Shown here: positions 1 to 8,243 of the stretch, one piece after another | Layout: every line of letters starts with the position of its first letter | Numbering within the stretch: the first letter of the stretch is position 1 | Origin: Bacteriovoracaceae bacterium | Lineage (GTDB): Bacteria > Bdellovibrionota > Bacteriovoracia > Bacteriovoracales > Bacteriovoracaceae | DNA: 40,880 bases | Assembly (NCBI GenBank): GCA_021732585.1 | Contig: JAKFUR010000040.1 | Span: 1 to 40,880, forward strand | Direction of reading: 5' to 3' | Notes under the pieces: model-generated | What the model saw: only the letters and a program-made list of their open reading frames with translations | Told to the model about the DNA's origin: nothing | Database searches by the model: none | Translations under genes and position numbers: made by a program

Positions 1-346
1 GCTCATTACGGGCATCCCAGAGGAGCTCATCCTGGTGGGCGATGGCTTTGAGAGTGACACCATCATTTACCTGACCCTCGCTTCCGTTCTCAATGGCAGG
101 CAGGATCCGTGGGTGGTGTGGAACTCCGTGAAGCAAGATGAAGGTTTCCGTCTCACAAACCGTCAGCACTTTCGTTTCTTGAGTAAGTTTTATCAGTTGA
201 AGAATCTGTGTGATATCTCTGGGCCGTGCCGTGTGAAGATTCACATTCGTTGCCGCAAAGAGATGCTGGCGGGTTGGAAGCAGCGCCGCTTTAAATACGA
301 GTTTCTTAATCGCCTATTGCCGACGGTAGATTTTTACGAAGGTTAA
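1..346 (+). CDS. C-terminal part of an App1/DUF2183-like HAD phosphatase (partial)
   Basis: The frame is open from base 2, so the gene enters from the left and only its last 114 residues are seen. Near the start it reads LILVGDGFESDTIIYL, a hydrophobic strand followed by GDxxxxD. That is the shape of HAD motif IV and is close to the end of the phosphatidate-phosphatase App1 (DUF2183) catalytic domain, where the acidic residues bind Mg2+. After it comes a basic segment ending in VDFYEG. A GTG at 35 lies inside the motif and cannot be the true start. The gene faces a small membrane-protein gene whose stop is 2 bases away. The HAD call rests on one motif and is tentative; nucleophile motif I must lie upstream. 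Confidence 0.5.
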   Translation, partial: LITGIPEELILVGDGFESDTIIYLTLASVLNGRQDPWVVWNSVKQDEGFRLTNRQHFRFLSKFYQLKNLCDISGPCRVKIHIRCRKEMLAGWKQRRFKYEFLNRLLPTVDFYEG

Positions 347-348
347 GC

Positions 349-564
349 TTAGGAGAGCAGCATCCCAGGCGCGAAGGTGATAAAATAACCCAAGCTCATG
401 TAGAAGCCCATTTTATGAAAACGCTGGGCTTGCTCTTGCGGCATCAAACGTTGAGTAACAGGCAGACGAGCAAAGTCGAATTGAATGACTTCAAGGTAGA
501 TGCGAATGACGGCAAACAAAAGTCCGATGGTAATAAAAGCTGGGTCGTTCATTAAAGCTGTCAT
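349..564 (-). CDS. Small two-helix membrane protein, unknown
   Basis: This 71-residue protein starts MTALMNDPAF. The ATG at 564 is chosen over an in-frame upstream start at 582 because a strong AAGGAG lies 7 bases before it on the minus strand. Residues about 5-25 (AFITIGLLFAVIRIYLEVI) and 50-70 (MGFYMSLGYFITFAPGML) are hydrophobic helices, joined by a polar loop RLPVTQRLMPQEQAQRF. There is no signal peptide or known domain. Its start lies only 11 bases from the start of the divergent hydrolase gene, and its stop nearly touches the preceding HAD gene. It is very likely translated given the ribosome site, but its role is unknown. Confidence 0.6.
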   Translation of the reverse strand: MTALMNDPAFITIGLLFAVIRIYLEVIQFDFARLPVTQRLMPQEQAQRFHKMGFYMSLGYFITFAPGMLLS

Positions 565-575
565 GCGGAGGCTCC

Positions 576-2150
576 TTGCCAAACATTCCTGAACCTGTCC
601 GACTCATCGGTAACCCCGAAGAAAACTTTTACATCTTGGGCAAGAAGCACCAAACGGCGTTTAAGTCCCTATGGCAGAAAGTCATGCCGAACGAATCTTG
701 GCGCTCACGCTTGGATTCACTGACCGAGCGCTGGCGCCGAGTTGAAGCCACCCCCATACCTGACAACACATGGGGGGTATGGCTTAAGGCCTATTGTGAG
801 GGCCTCGAGATCACCCCTACCCGCTATCTACAATTCTTGGCCCGCATAGAAGCCGGCGCTCTCCCTCACGTCTTGGCAGGTTGCACGAGCGTGTTCCGTT
901 GGGATGAAGCCACCCAAGGACCACAACACCTGCGCTTGCTTGACTGGCCCCTGGCCTTGGTTAATGGCGAAACCAGTGAGCATCTTTTGATCGAGGCTCC
1001 CGGAAAACCGGCGCTCCTGCTCATTGGAATTCCGGGACTGGCTTTTCTTCCCCTCTCGGCCATGAACTCTCATGGCGTGACGATGGCGCTACATGCGAAA
1101 TATCACTCGCTCCAGCATGCCGATGGAAGACCAGTCAGCGAAGCAGTCATAGAAGGATTGCTAACATCTAAGAGTGTGTTGGAACTACGAAAGCAGCTCA
1201 AGAATTTTCAGACTCAGCGTTTATGGGGTCTCAATTCCTGTGATGCCGCCGGCATGGTTCTCGCAATGGATATTGGTGGACCTCAAGTCGACGTGATCAG
1301 CACGGACCTACGAGAAGCGCGTCTGTTAGTGTTTAACAATGCTCCGTTGGTAAAAAATAAAGACTTAGAAAACGTCGAGCCTCCTACCTTCACCTACTTT
1401 TGCAAAACTCGACGTGAATGGTGCTTAGAACGCTTTGAGAAAGCCCCGACAGAGCATCCGCTTCTCGCTCTGACTCGTGCCCATAAACTTCACCGCTCAA
1501 GCGCTCCGGCCGTGACTCTCTCCACACTCCAAGCGATGATGTTCTCGCCGGCGACACGGACACTCGATTGGTCTTTAGGGTCACCTCCGCTGTGGCAACA
1601 AGGGACGATGTTGTGCTGGCAAGACTTGTTCAACACACATATGCGCCAACCGCAGACAGTGACGGCTAGTTTTCCGAAAGAAGAACGTCACGAATGGTCT
1701 CTGCGCCAGCACTATGCTTTGGCGCAAAAAAATCTGGACCTGAAAAACATCACGGCAGCTTTTCACTATCTGCAAATGGGTCTCGCGAGCGCAGAAGGCG
1801 AGCACCGTGCCCTCGGAGCGTGGGTGTGGGCGTGGTGGCAATGGCGCCATCTTGAAAGCAAGCGTGATCGTCTTATGCTCTATCATGATACGCAGGAAAC
1901 TCTTCACAGAACCAGTCCCAACTACCGTGGGCATGTGCAACTGTTACGTCTTATTTTAGAGGTTGAGCTGGGTTTGGTCGCCACAGTAACCCCACTGGAT
2001 CTTCCACCGCTCTTGCGGCTATGGAGCGAAAAATTCCTAACCACACCAAGCTCGGAGCGCGGACAGCTGACAAAAGAGTTAGAAGTGCGCTTAGATTTAC
2101 ATGATCTCACGCCACTCAATGCCTGGACGCAACGTCACTCCTTAAGGTAA
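576..2150 (+). CDS. Ntn-hydrolase, acyl-coenzyme A:6-APA acyltransferase-like (C45-type)
   Basis: This 524-residue protein carries the signs of the linear-amide C-N hydrolase branch of Ntn hydrolases. A candidate nucleophile Cys103 sits in AGCTSVF. It is followed by an LRLLDWPL element, an IGIPGL...AMNSHGVTMALH segment and later GLNSCDAAGMVLAMDI, the order seen in C45 enzymes. In that family a propeptide is cut before the Cys, which becomes the N-terminal nucleophile; here about 102 residues precede it. The last 150 residues (from about 375) are helical and not part of the usual core. TTG at 576 is chosen because GGAGG lies 4 bases upstream and the N-terminal IGNPEENFYILG segment is family-like. 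No signal peptide is visible. The substrate is unknown. A membrane-protein gene follows 8 bases later. Confidence 0.7.
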   Translation: MPNIPEPVRLIGNPEENFYILGKKHQTAFKSLWQKVMPNESWRSRLDSLTERWRRVEATPIPDNTWGVWLKAYCEGLEITPTRYLQFLARIEAGALPHVLAGCTSVFRWDEATQGPQHLRLLDWPLALVNGETSEHLLIEAPGKPALLLIGIPGLAFLPLSAMNSHGVTMALHAKYHSLQHADGRPVSEAVIEGLLTSKSVLELRKQLKNFQTQRLWGLNSCDAAGMVLAMDIGGPQVDVISTDLREARLLVFNNAPLVKNKDLENVEPPTFTYFCKTRREWCLERFEKAPTEHPLLALTRAHKLHRSSAPAVTLSTLQAMMFSPATRTLDWSLGSPPLWQQGTMLCWQDLFNTHMRQPQTVTASFPKEERHEWSLRQHYALAQKNLDLKNITAAFHYLQMGLASAEGEHRALGAWVWAWWQWRHLESKRDRLMLYHDTQETLHRTSPNYRGHVQLLRLILEVELGLVATVTPLDLPPLLRLWSEKFLTTPSSERGQLTKELEVRLDLHDLTPLNAWTQRHSLR

Positions 2151-2158
2151 GTAAAGTT

Positions 2159-2752
2159 ATGGGCCTTCTCTATCCATTTCCTGTCTCACCTGATGAAACC
2201 GATTTTGCTCATTTAATGACAGGGCCGTCTGGCCGCATTCAAAAAGTAACGCTTAAAAGCTACGGTCTCCCCTATATTTTTTGGGGCTATGCTTTGGCCT
2301 CACTCACTGTTTTATTTTTTCTATGGCTCGCAGTTCGGAACCCGATGGAGAAACTCGCAGCAATGGGTGGCCTCGATGCTGCTCTTGTAGGCCTGCTGCA
2401 AATTTTGATATATTCGCTACCTGTGATTATCTTGGGTTTCTTTTTTTATGAGAAGACTCTCGTAGCAACACCTGGAACACTCGCCATCACTCACCGCTTC
2501 TTTGGTGTAAGCTTTAAACGAAAGAGTTATTCTTTGGCCGCACAACCCTTCGCAGTCGATCATTTTATGGATGCTCCGAATGTGGCGCGCTTGAAAGGTG
2601 GCCCGGAAGCGGTAGGTTTTCAAAATAAGGGCTACTTCACGCTGTGGGCACGTACCAGCGATGACCGTACGATACGTGTCGATCGCCATTCACGTAAAGC
2701 TGATCTGGAAGCCCTGGCCGCACTGCTGATGCTTGCCTCAGAAAAAAACTAG
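2159..2752 (+). CDS. Two-TM membrane protein with a cytoplasmic beta-rich tail, unknown
   Basis: This 197-residue protein starts 8 bases after the hydrolase stop, with AAGGT before the ATG, so the two are probably co-transcribed. Helices span about residues 37-59 and 75-96. The tail, EKTLVATPGTLAITHRFFG through DDRTIRVDRHSRKADLEAL, alternates strands and ends in an amphipathic helix. This is the layout of small bacterial PH-like membrane proteins, but no family was recognised with certainty. It ends in a 4-base tail-to-tail overlap with the minus-strand outer-membrane protein gene. Function unknown. Confidence 0.7.
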   Translation: MGLLYPFPVSPDETDFAHLMTGPSGRIQKVTLKSYGLPYIFWGYALASLTVLFFLWLAVRNPMEKLAAMGGLDAALVGLLQILIYSLPVIILGFFFYEKTLVATPGTLAITHRFFGVSFKRKSYSLAAQPFAVDHFMDAPNVARLKGGPEAVGFQNKGYFTLWARTSDDRTIRVDRHSRKADLEALAALLMLASEKN

Positions 2753-3660
2753 AAACGATACAACAAACCGGCCGAGAGCTGAGCACCTACAAAGAGTGGA
2801 CTAAACTCTTCAAAGGGAGCAGGACGTTTAATCTTAAAAATCTTCACTGTCTTTACGCCGGCAGAAATCTCAAAACCCAAACTCTCGCTCGGATAAATCG
2901 ACAAGGTCCCTTGCCCCAGCCCCCCTACTCCATAACCATTGAGCGTAAACAACGGAGGGGCCTCGTACTGTGCCCACGGCACGAGCAAGGCCAGCGCCTC
3001 GACCTTAAGCTGCAGATGACGAAAATTCAAAAGCGCGAGACTCCCACCAATGCCCATTTCAAAAATGCGTAAAGTCTCAGTCTGATCTTCAATTTTGTTT
3101 TCGCCATAGAGGTAATCGAACAAAAATACCACACCTACACGGGAATCAACTTTTTGAATCATCCCTTTCAGCTGTCCGCCTTGGAAACTCCAGTCATCAC
3201 CGGGCCTCTCGGCTTTAGAATCTTTTGACTCTCGTGCGCTAAACTGCACCACTGAAAATCCGATGGACTGAGTAAAGATTTTTTCTGTGGATTCCTTAAA
3301 ACGGGTGGCCTCTTTATCAACCTCTTCAGCTTTCTCGGTATCTTCAAAGGCCACATCATCGACTGAAATATAGGCCAGCTTTCCTGACACAATAACCGTG
3401 ATGACCTGCCCTTTTGAGCGTTCTTTTTCACCGACCCGCAGAACTTTCCCTCGACGGGCATAGCCCAGAGGTGCGGTTCTCTGAGCATCGGCCCAGATCA
3501 CGGCTTTCTCACTCGTGACGACAGCGTTACGAGCAGCAAGAGCGACAGAGGTACTGAGAGCGCAAAAAATGAGAGTGCCTAGTAGAAGAGGCGTACAGCG
3601 GGCGGCACTCGCAAGAGAGCGCAGAAGAAGTCCGAGCAAATTCGTAAACTTATCGATCAT
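2749..3660 (-). CDS. Outer-membrane protein with N-terminal SH3-like domain, unknown
   Basis: This 303-residue protein has a long-headed signal sequence ending SVALAA (cut probably near residue 43), then an SH3-like stretch of about 60 residues (AVIWADAQRTAPLGYARRGK, later KLAYISVDDVAF). A charged linker follows at about residues 105-130 (DTEKAEEVDKEATRF). The rest shows alternating hydrophobic strands, for example LALLNFRHLQLKVEALALLV and LGFEISAGVKTVKIFKI, and ends LLYRF. A terminal aromatic is the usual BAM signal of outer-membrane barrels. SH3-like domains often bind peptidoglycan, so a wall-linked barrel is plausible. No ribosome site is clear and the true start could be inside the long N-region. 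Specific function unknown. Confidence 0.65.
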   Translation of the reverse strand: MIDKFTNLLGLLLRSLASAARCTPLLLGTLIFCALSTSVALAARNAVVTSEKAVIWADAQRTAPLGYARRGKVLRVGEKERSKGQVITVIVSGKLAYISVDDVAFEDTEKAEEVDKEATRFKESTEKIFTQSIGFSVVQFSARESKDSKAERPGDDWSFQGGQLKGMIQKVDSRVGVVFLFDYLYGENKIEDQTETLRIFEMGIGGSLALLNFRHLQLKVEALALLVPWAQYEAPPLFTLNGYGVGGLGQGTLSIYPSESLGFEISAGVKTVKIFKIKRPAPFEEFSPLFVGAQLSAGLLYRF

Positions 3661-3806
3661 TTACCCGACAGTCCCTGTATGGATTTACAATAAATCAAAG
3701 GCCCTATCTAAGTCTAACGTGGGATCTGAGAAAAAGAAACGGGCACCTTAAACTCGCTTTGTTTTCAACCGATAGGTCAAAGTGGAATTAGGTGAAAGGA
3801 AGCCTT

Positions 3807-5447
3807 ATGTATAAAACATGGATGATGAAAACACTTCTCTTAAGCACATCCCTCGGGATGCTCTCGGCTTGTAATGAGAAGATCGCACCTGAGCTCGCTG
3901 ACCCAGCGGCATCGGCGACAACTGCTGGTACTGGTGGCGGCGGAAGTCCAACTCCTACAACATCAACCAATTCATTTAAACTTGAACTCGGTAACAGCGC
4001 TACGAACAATATTGCCCCTGAAATTCTTGGTTACACTCTTCATAAGGCCAATGAACTCGCAACCGTGGAATGTCAGATTGACGACGTGACGGATGTACCG
4101 GATACGCTCGATTCAACTCGCGACATTACCTGTTTTATGGAAGCCGAAGAATACGCCCTCTACTTCAACGGTTACAAAATTAACGCCACATCGGACGCGG
4201 GCACATGTAACTACATTAGTGCCACCCCCTACACCTACTACCAATACCAGCCCGGTGTTTCGGCACGCATGGATGGTTCTCCACGCGAAGTCGTTAAATT
4301 CAACTGTTCTGAAACCGCGAAGCAATTACATGGTGCAGCTGTGCTGCATACTGATGCGACATCTTCGTTCGGTGCCAATGCTTCAGGTAGCACAACCGTC
4401 ACTCAGCTCTGTGGAAAATACGTAAATATTGATGGGACCACGGCCGTGAGCTACGGAACCTTAGATTTGAGTGCAACCACTTCGCCGGTAACACTCGTCT
4501 CGGACGAAGATCTTTGCTCGTTCAACTACCAAGACGAAGGTGTGAACTGTGACGAAGGACAAGTACGTGTCCACACCGTGAGTGTGGATAACTTACTCGT
4601 AGGGGCCGTGAATACATTGACGGCTACCGACGCCAGCAGCGAACTCATCGATTGCGGCGGTAAGGTCAAAAATTGTATCGGTGGTGCTGCTCCTCAAATC
4701 GTCGGAGAAACTGCATTCAAAGACCAAGGTAAAATTCTTCGTATCGCCCAGATTCCGGCTGAAGGTGGTAGCAACACGGCCATCTCGCTTGCAGCAGACC
4801 TCAGCCGCGAGAGTAACTTCTACTTCTCAAACTTCATGCGCCAATGTTCAGGAATGCCCAACTTCACAACAGCGGCCAACTTCAACACGGGCTCAGTCTT
4901 CTCGCCAGGCTTTGATCCTGACGTCATGGAAGAGTACGCTCGCTTGGGAACAACGCTTCCTCCAGCGACACAAGAGAAAGACGCCTTACACGGACAGTTC
5001 GACGTGATTACCCTCGCAGACGATCCATTCAGAGCAGGTATTCCTGATGCGGACATCGCCATCGGCGACTTGCGTGAAAACTGGAGCAACTTCCATATAC
5101 AAGCGCGTCCCTTCCACAGCTTTGAATGCTTAGACCAGGCCCTCGACGTCAAGGCACGCATTCGTTTGGTGGTGCGCGAGTGGAACCGTAACTTCTCTCC
5201 AACGACACAAGAGTTCCGCTACATTTCAGATGTGTTTAGTGCCACTGCCAAAATGGATGCGGGCTCGGCACAGACCAACAACTACCTGGTCTATGATCAG
5301 TTTAATGACGTGGCCGACTGGGATGACCAACTCTTCTTTAGCAACTCGCCGACCAACAGTTGCGTAAACAGCAATATGATTGATGACGGTCCTGGTGGAC
5401 TTCCTGGTCCACGTAGCTCGCTTTGGTTCCCGGGTGAAGACAACTAA
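3807..5447 (+). CDS. Cys-rich surface lipoprotein, unknown
   Basis: The ATG at 3807 is preceded by AAAGGAAG at good spacing; the in-frame GTG at 3792 is less likely. The 546-residue product begins MYKTWMMKTLLLSTSLGM and has a lipobox LSAC with the lipidated Cys at residue 22, so it is a lipoprotein. The +2 residue is Asn, not Asp, so outer-membrane retention would be expected under the E. coli rule. A Gly/Ser/Thr/Pro linker follows (AGTGGGGSPTPTTSTN). The mature part has 12 further cysteines, enough for six disulfides, and many short Asn/Thr-rich segments. No domain was recognised. It ends at a strong bidirectional terminator. Confidence 0.75.
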   Translation: MYKTWMMKTLLLSTSLGMLSACNEKIAPELADPAASATTAGTGGGGSPTPTTSTNSFKLELGNSATNNIAPEILGYTLHKANELATVECQIDDVTDVPDTLDSTRDITCFMEAEEYALYFNGYKINATSDAGTCNYISATPYTYYQYQPGVSARMDGSPREVVKFNCSETAKQLHGAAVLHTDATSSFGANASGSTTVTQLCGKYVNIDGTTAVSYGTLDLSATTSPVTLVSDEDLCSFNYQDEGVNCDEGQVRVHTVSVDNLLVGAVNTLTATDASSELIDCGGKVKNCIGGAAPQIVGETAFKDQGKILRIAQIPAEGGSNTAISLAADLSRESNFYFSNFMRQCSGMPNFTTAANFNTGSVFSPGFDPDVMEEYARLGTTLPPATQEKDALHGQFDVITLADDPFRAGIPDADIAIGDLRENWSNFHIQARPFHSFECLDQALDVKARIRLVVREWNRNFSPTTQEFRYISDVFSATAKMDAGSAQTNNYLVYDQFNDVADWDDQLFFSNSPTNSCVNSNMIDDGPGGLPGPRSSLWFPGEDN

Positions 5448-5456
5448 AAGCACAAA

Positions 5457-5480
5457 AAAAGGGCCCTTTCGGGCCCTTTT
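5457..5480. terminator. Bidirectional rho-independent terminator
   Basis: A perfect 10-bp stem (AAAAGGGCCC / GGGCCCTTTT) with a TTTC loop lies between the converging lipoprotein and peptide-transporter genes. The A-run before and T-run after the G/C core let it work on both strands. Confidence 0.9.
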
Positions 5481-5483
5481 GAT

Positions 5484-6866
5484 TTAGGCATTCATGTAGT
5501 TGCGAACTTTGTACTTGCTCGCCATGTAAGCGAAGATCAAAGCGAAAATCCCCATCGTTATTGCGAAGAACCAGAAGTAGCCAGCACTTGCTACCGGGTA
5601 AAGTTCGATCTTCGTGATGAACGACACCAACTGGTTTCCGAAGAATACAGTCAAGAGCCACATCGACATGATCGAAGACTTCATGCTCTTAGGTGCTTGC
5701 GTGTAGGCGAATTCAAGACCAGTGATTGATACCATCACTTCCGCGATAGTGATCACCAAGTATTGGAAGAACTGGAACATCACGTTCAATTGATTGCCAC
5801 CATCCAACTGAATTTGGATTAAAGCGGCTAAGACGAAAGCGAAACCAGTCATCAACATCCCCCACGTCATACGGCGGAGCGGAGTCATCTCGTATCCAAG
5901 AGCTGTAATGCCCGGATAAACGCCGAATGAGAAGATGGGAATCAAGACCATAACCATGATCGGGTTCCATGCAGAAATCTGAGAAGCTTCGAACTGGATG
6001 CCCATGAACATGAGATCCATCTTCGTGGCTTGAATAACCCAGCTCGAACCGTGCTGATCGAAAAGCGCCCAGAACACAGAAACAGCTGCGAATACTTTTG
6101 TGATATCCCAAACTGACTTCGCGCCGTCGGCCGCTTCTTGGCCGTGCTTCTTAGCGGCTTTTTCCCAGATTGTGCCTGTGCCTTCTGCCGTAAGACCTGT
6201 CTTGATGGTGCTCAAGAAGCCATTCCCGTCAGCTTTTGTAGGTGGCATGTGAACGTATTGTTTACGGCCCATCCAGAAGATGACTGTCGCAATAAGCATC
6301 AAAACACCTGGAACGCCGAACGCCACGCTTGGGCCGTAGTGCTTGAGAGTCCATGGAGTAATCAATGTTGAGAAGAATGAACCGAAGTTGATCATGAAGT
6401 AGAACAAGTTGAAGACTTTCGCCAAAGCGGCTTCTTGGCCTTTCTTGAACTGGTCGCCTACGTGAGCGGATACGCACGGCTTAATACCGCCCGAACCCAA
6501 CGCGATGAGGAACAAACCAGCGTAGAGGCCCGCTTCGTTTTCCCAGAGAGCGAGAACGGCGTGACCGACGCAGTACACGAGAGAAAGATAGAGAATGGTT
6601 TTGTACTTACCCCAGATGCGATCTGAGATGAACGCGCCCAACAAGGGGAACAAGTAACAGAGAGATGAGAACTGGTGATAAACCCAAGTGGCTTGAGTTT
6701 CTTGCATGAGCAAAACTTGGATCATGAAAACGACCAAGATCGACTTCATTCCGTAGTAGCTGTAACGCTCGCAGGCTTCGTTGCCTACAATGAACTTAAT
6801 CTGCGACGGAAATCTTCCCGCTTCGCTTTTGGTGCCCGACTGGGCCGTAGCAGCTGCTGTAGACAT
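5484..6866 (-). CDS. Proton-dependent oligopeptide transporter (POT/PTR2 family, MFS)
   Basis: This 460-residue protein is of normal length for the family. The N-terminal helix carries NEACERYSYYGMKSIL, the ExxERxxYYG motif that couples proton and peptide transport. The family signature GSGGIKPCVSAHVGDQF follows between helices 4 and 5. About 12 hydrophobic helices are readable, and the C-terminus KVRNYMNA is cytoplasmic. The family imports di- and tripeptides with protons; a predator digesting prey protein would have use for it (inference). The ATG at 6866 has AGGAG upstream. The ferredoxin gene ends 8 bases before it on the same strand, so the two are probably co-transcribed, and the transcript ends at the terminator at 5457-5480. 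Confidence 0.93.
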   Translation of the reverse strand: MSTAAATAQSGTKSEAGRFPSQIKFIVGNEACERYSYYGMKSILVVFMIQVLLMQETQATWVYHQFSSLCYLFPLLGAFISDRIWGKYKTILYLSLVYCVGHAVLALWENEAGLYAGLFLIALGSGGIKPCVSAHVGDQFKKGQEAALAKVFNLFYFMINFGSFFSTLITPWTLKHYGPSVAFGVPGVLMLIATVIFWMGRKQYVHMPPTKADGNGFLSTIKTGLTAEGTGTIWEKAAKKHGQEAADGAKSVWDITKVFAAVSVFWALFDQHGSSWVIQATKMDLMFMGIQFEASQISAWNPIMVMVLIPIFSFGVYPGITALGYEMTPLRRMTWGMLMTGFAFVLAALIQIQLDGGNQLNVMFQFFQYLVITIAEVMVSITGLEFAYTQAPKSMKSSIMSMWLLTVFFGNQLVSFITKIELYPVASAGYFWFFAITMGIFALIFAYMASKYKVRNYMNA

Positions 6867-6874
6867 GAAAACTC

Positions 6875-7417
6875 CTATTCTTTTTCCCCATCGGGGTCGT
6901 TGTAATCAGTATCGTTAAATGGCTTCGGACGCTTGTTACCACCTAAGTGCTTAGGCTTGGAAGGATCCGGTTTTTCTTGCTTATCCCAGTGACGATACCA
7001 ATCGTCAGGCTTTTTTACCGCATCTTTTTCCTGACTTCTCAACGCGGTTTCTTGCAAGGATTCACGTGTCCGTTTAATGACAGTGGAGCTTTTTGGCACC
7101 GGCTTGCTCTTCGCTACCGGTTTCTTGGCGTGTTCGCTGATATCAATCGAGGCATCACCCGTCAGCTTGGTCTGACAGCTTAAGCGTTCTTTGGTTATGT
7201 GAAAGATGTTCCCCAAAAGGCGCATCTCTTCAAAGGTCGGTGGCGTGAGACAGGACTCCCCGCCTTTAACTTTGATAATGCAGTCGCTGCAGGTGGCGTG
7301 GCCGCCACAGTTTGACTTGATGATCTTACCAGCGTTGGTGAGCTGAACCAGCAGTGATTCCTCACCGTTCATTTCTAGAACTTCACCTTCAGGCCATAAA
7401 GTCAGTTTGTGTGACAC
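6875..7417 (-). CDS. 2Fe-2S ferredoxin with long charged C-terminal tail
   Basis: The first 95 residues are a plant/adrenodoxin-type ferredoxin fold. Four cysteines, C37, C43, C46 and C81, appear as CGGHATCSDC then SCQT (Cx5Cx2C...C), the usual [2Fe-2S] ligands. It should carry single electrons in the cytoplasm. Residues 96-180 are an unusual tail rich in Lys, Pro, Asp and Arg (KKPVAKSKPVPKSS, DKQEKPDPSKPKHLGG) with no hydrophobic core, so probably disordered. Ordinary ferredoxins of this type are near 100 residues. The gene lies 10 bases after the small PHA-granule-type gene and 8 before the peptide transporter. Redox partner unknown. Confidence 0.85.
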   Translation of the reverse strand: MSHKLTLWPEGEVLEMNGEESLLVQLTNAGKIIKSNCGGHATCSDCIIKVKGGESCLTPPTFEEMRLLGNIFHITKERLSCQTKLTGDASIDISEHAKKPVAKSKPVPKSSTVIKRTRESLQETALRSQEKDAVKKPDDWYRHWDKQEKPDPSKPKHLGGNKRPKPFNDTDYNDPDGEKE

Positions 7418-7427
7418 GGAATCTCCC

Positions 7428-7709
7428 TCAGACGACTTTTTTAATTTGGCGCTCGAGCGCCTCGAGTACTTTGCCTTTCAATGGCTTCAGTAAGAACCCC
7501 AGATCAAGCTTCACTTGGGCCTCTGTATCTGTGAAGGAGATGTGAACCTCAAACCCACTGCCTTTCGCAGACAAGGTGGTGGTCGTATCACTAGGCTTCA
7601 CGTCGGCCTTCACGCCGAATTTCGCCAAAGCTTCTGGCACCAATTTTTTGGCGGCTTCATAGGCCTGTTTTTTATCTGTGACGTTAGCGTAAGGAACTTT
7701 CAAATCCAT
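7428..7709 (-). CDS. Polyhydroxyalkanoic-acid-system-type small protein (PHA_gran_rgn-like)
   Basis: This 93-residue protein has the pattern of the putative polyhydroxyalkanoate granule-region family: a short helix with KKLVPEALAKFGVKADVK, a two-strand segment STLSAKGSG-like followed by FEVHISFTDTEAQVKLDLG, and the end FLLKPLKGKVLEALERQIKK. The LGFLLKPLKGK stretch is what I recognise. Family members are small soluble proteins often found near PHA genes, with a poorly known role. No PHA synthase is seen here. Minus-strand order is dut, this gene, ferredoxin, transporter. Confidence 0.6.
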   Translation of the reverse strand: MDLKVPYANVTDKKQAYEAAKKLVPEALAKFGVKADVKPSDTTTTLSAKGSGFEVHISFTDTEAQVKLDLGFLLKPLKGKVLEALERQIKKVV

Positions 7710-7778
7710 CGTTTCCTCTCTTTTCGCATCCTGCTCAAAGCAGAACGCTGTTCTGTCGCGCGCTTCGGACTCCTGTCC

Positions 7779-8240
7779 TCAGCGTCCTGTAGATCCGAAA
7801 CCGCCCGCTCCGCGTGCTGTTTCTGTTAAAACTTCGCTGCTGACATATTTCGCCTGCCACACCGGTGCGAACACCAACTGCGCCAGACGTAAGCCGTGCT
7901 CAATGACAAAAGGTTCAGTGCCAAAATTGCCCACGATGATCTGCACTTCTCCACGGTAATCCGCATCAATCGTGCCCGGAGCATTCACCACCATGAGCGG
8001 TGACTTCAACGACAGGCCTGAGCGTGGACGAACTTGAATTTCATGGCGTGGTGGAATTTCAAACGAGAGCCCCGTTGGGATAAGCACACGGGCGCCTGGC
8101 ATAACCGTGAGCGGATCACGGTTAGCAAAAGACGCACGGATGTCTGCCCCAGCAGCGTCGGCCGTGGCGTAAAACGGCAGCTCAAAGCTTGGGTCAAAGT
8201 GAGGAAGTTTCCTCACCTTGACTTCAAACGTTGCTGACAT
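7779..8240 (-). CDS. dut: dUTP diphosphatase (dUTPase)
   Basis: All five trimeric dUTPase motifs are in order in 153 residues: AGADIRA, RPRSGLS, NAPGTIDADYRGE, RLAQLVFAP and the flexible C-terminal RGAGGFGSTGR, which closes over the substrate. The Asp of motif 3 is the catalytic water activator. The enzyme splits dUTP to dUMP and PPi, keeping uracil out of DNA and feeding thymidylate synthesis. Its ATG lies 3 bases after the pnp stop, so it is co-transcribed with and probably translationally coupled to pnp, an arrangement seen in other genomes. Confidence 0.97.
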   Translation of the reverse strand: MSATFEVKVRKLPHFDPSFELPFYATADAAGADIRASFANRDPLTVMPGARVLIPTGLSFEIPPRHEIQVRPRSGLSLKSPLMVVNAPGTIDADYRGEVQIIVGNFGTEPFVIEHGLRLAQLVFAPVWQAKYVSSEVLTETARGAGGFGSTGR

Positions 8241-8243
8241 GAA

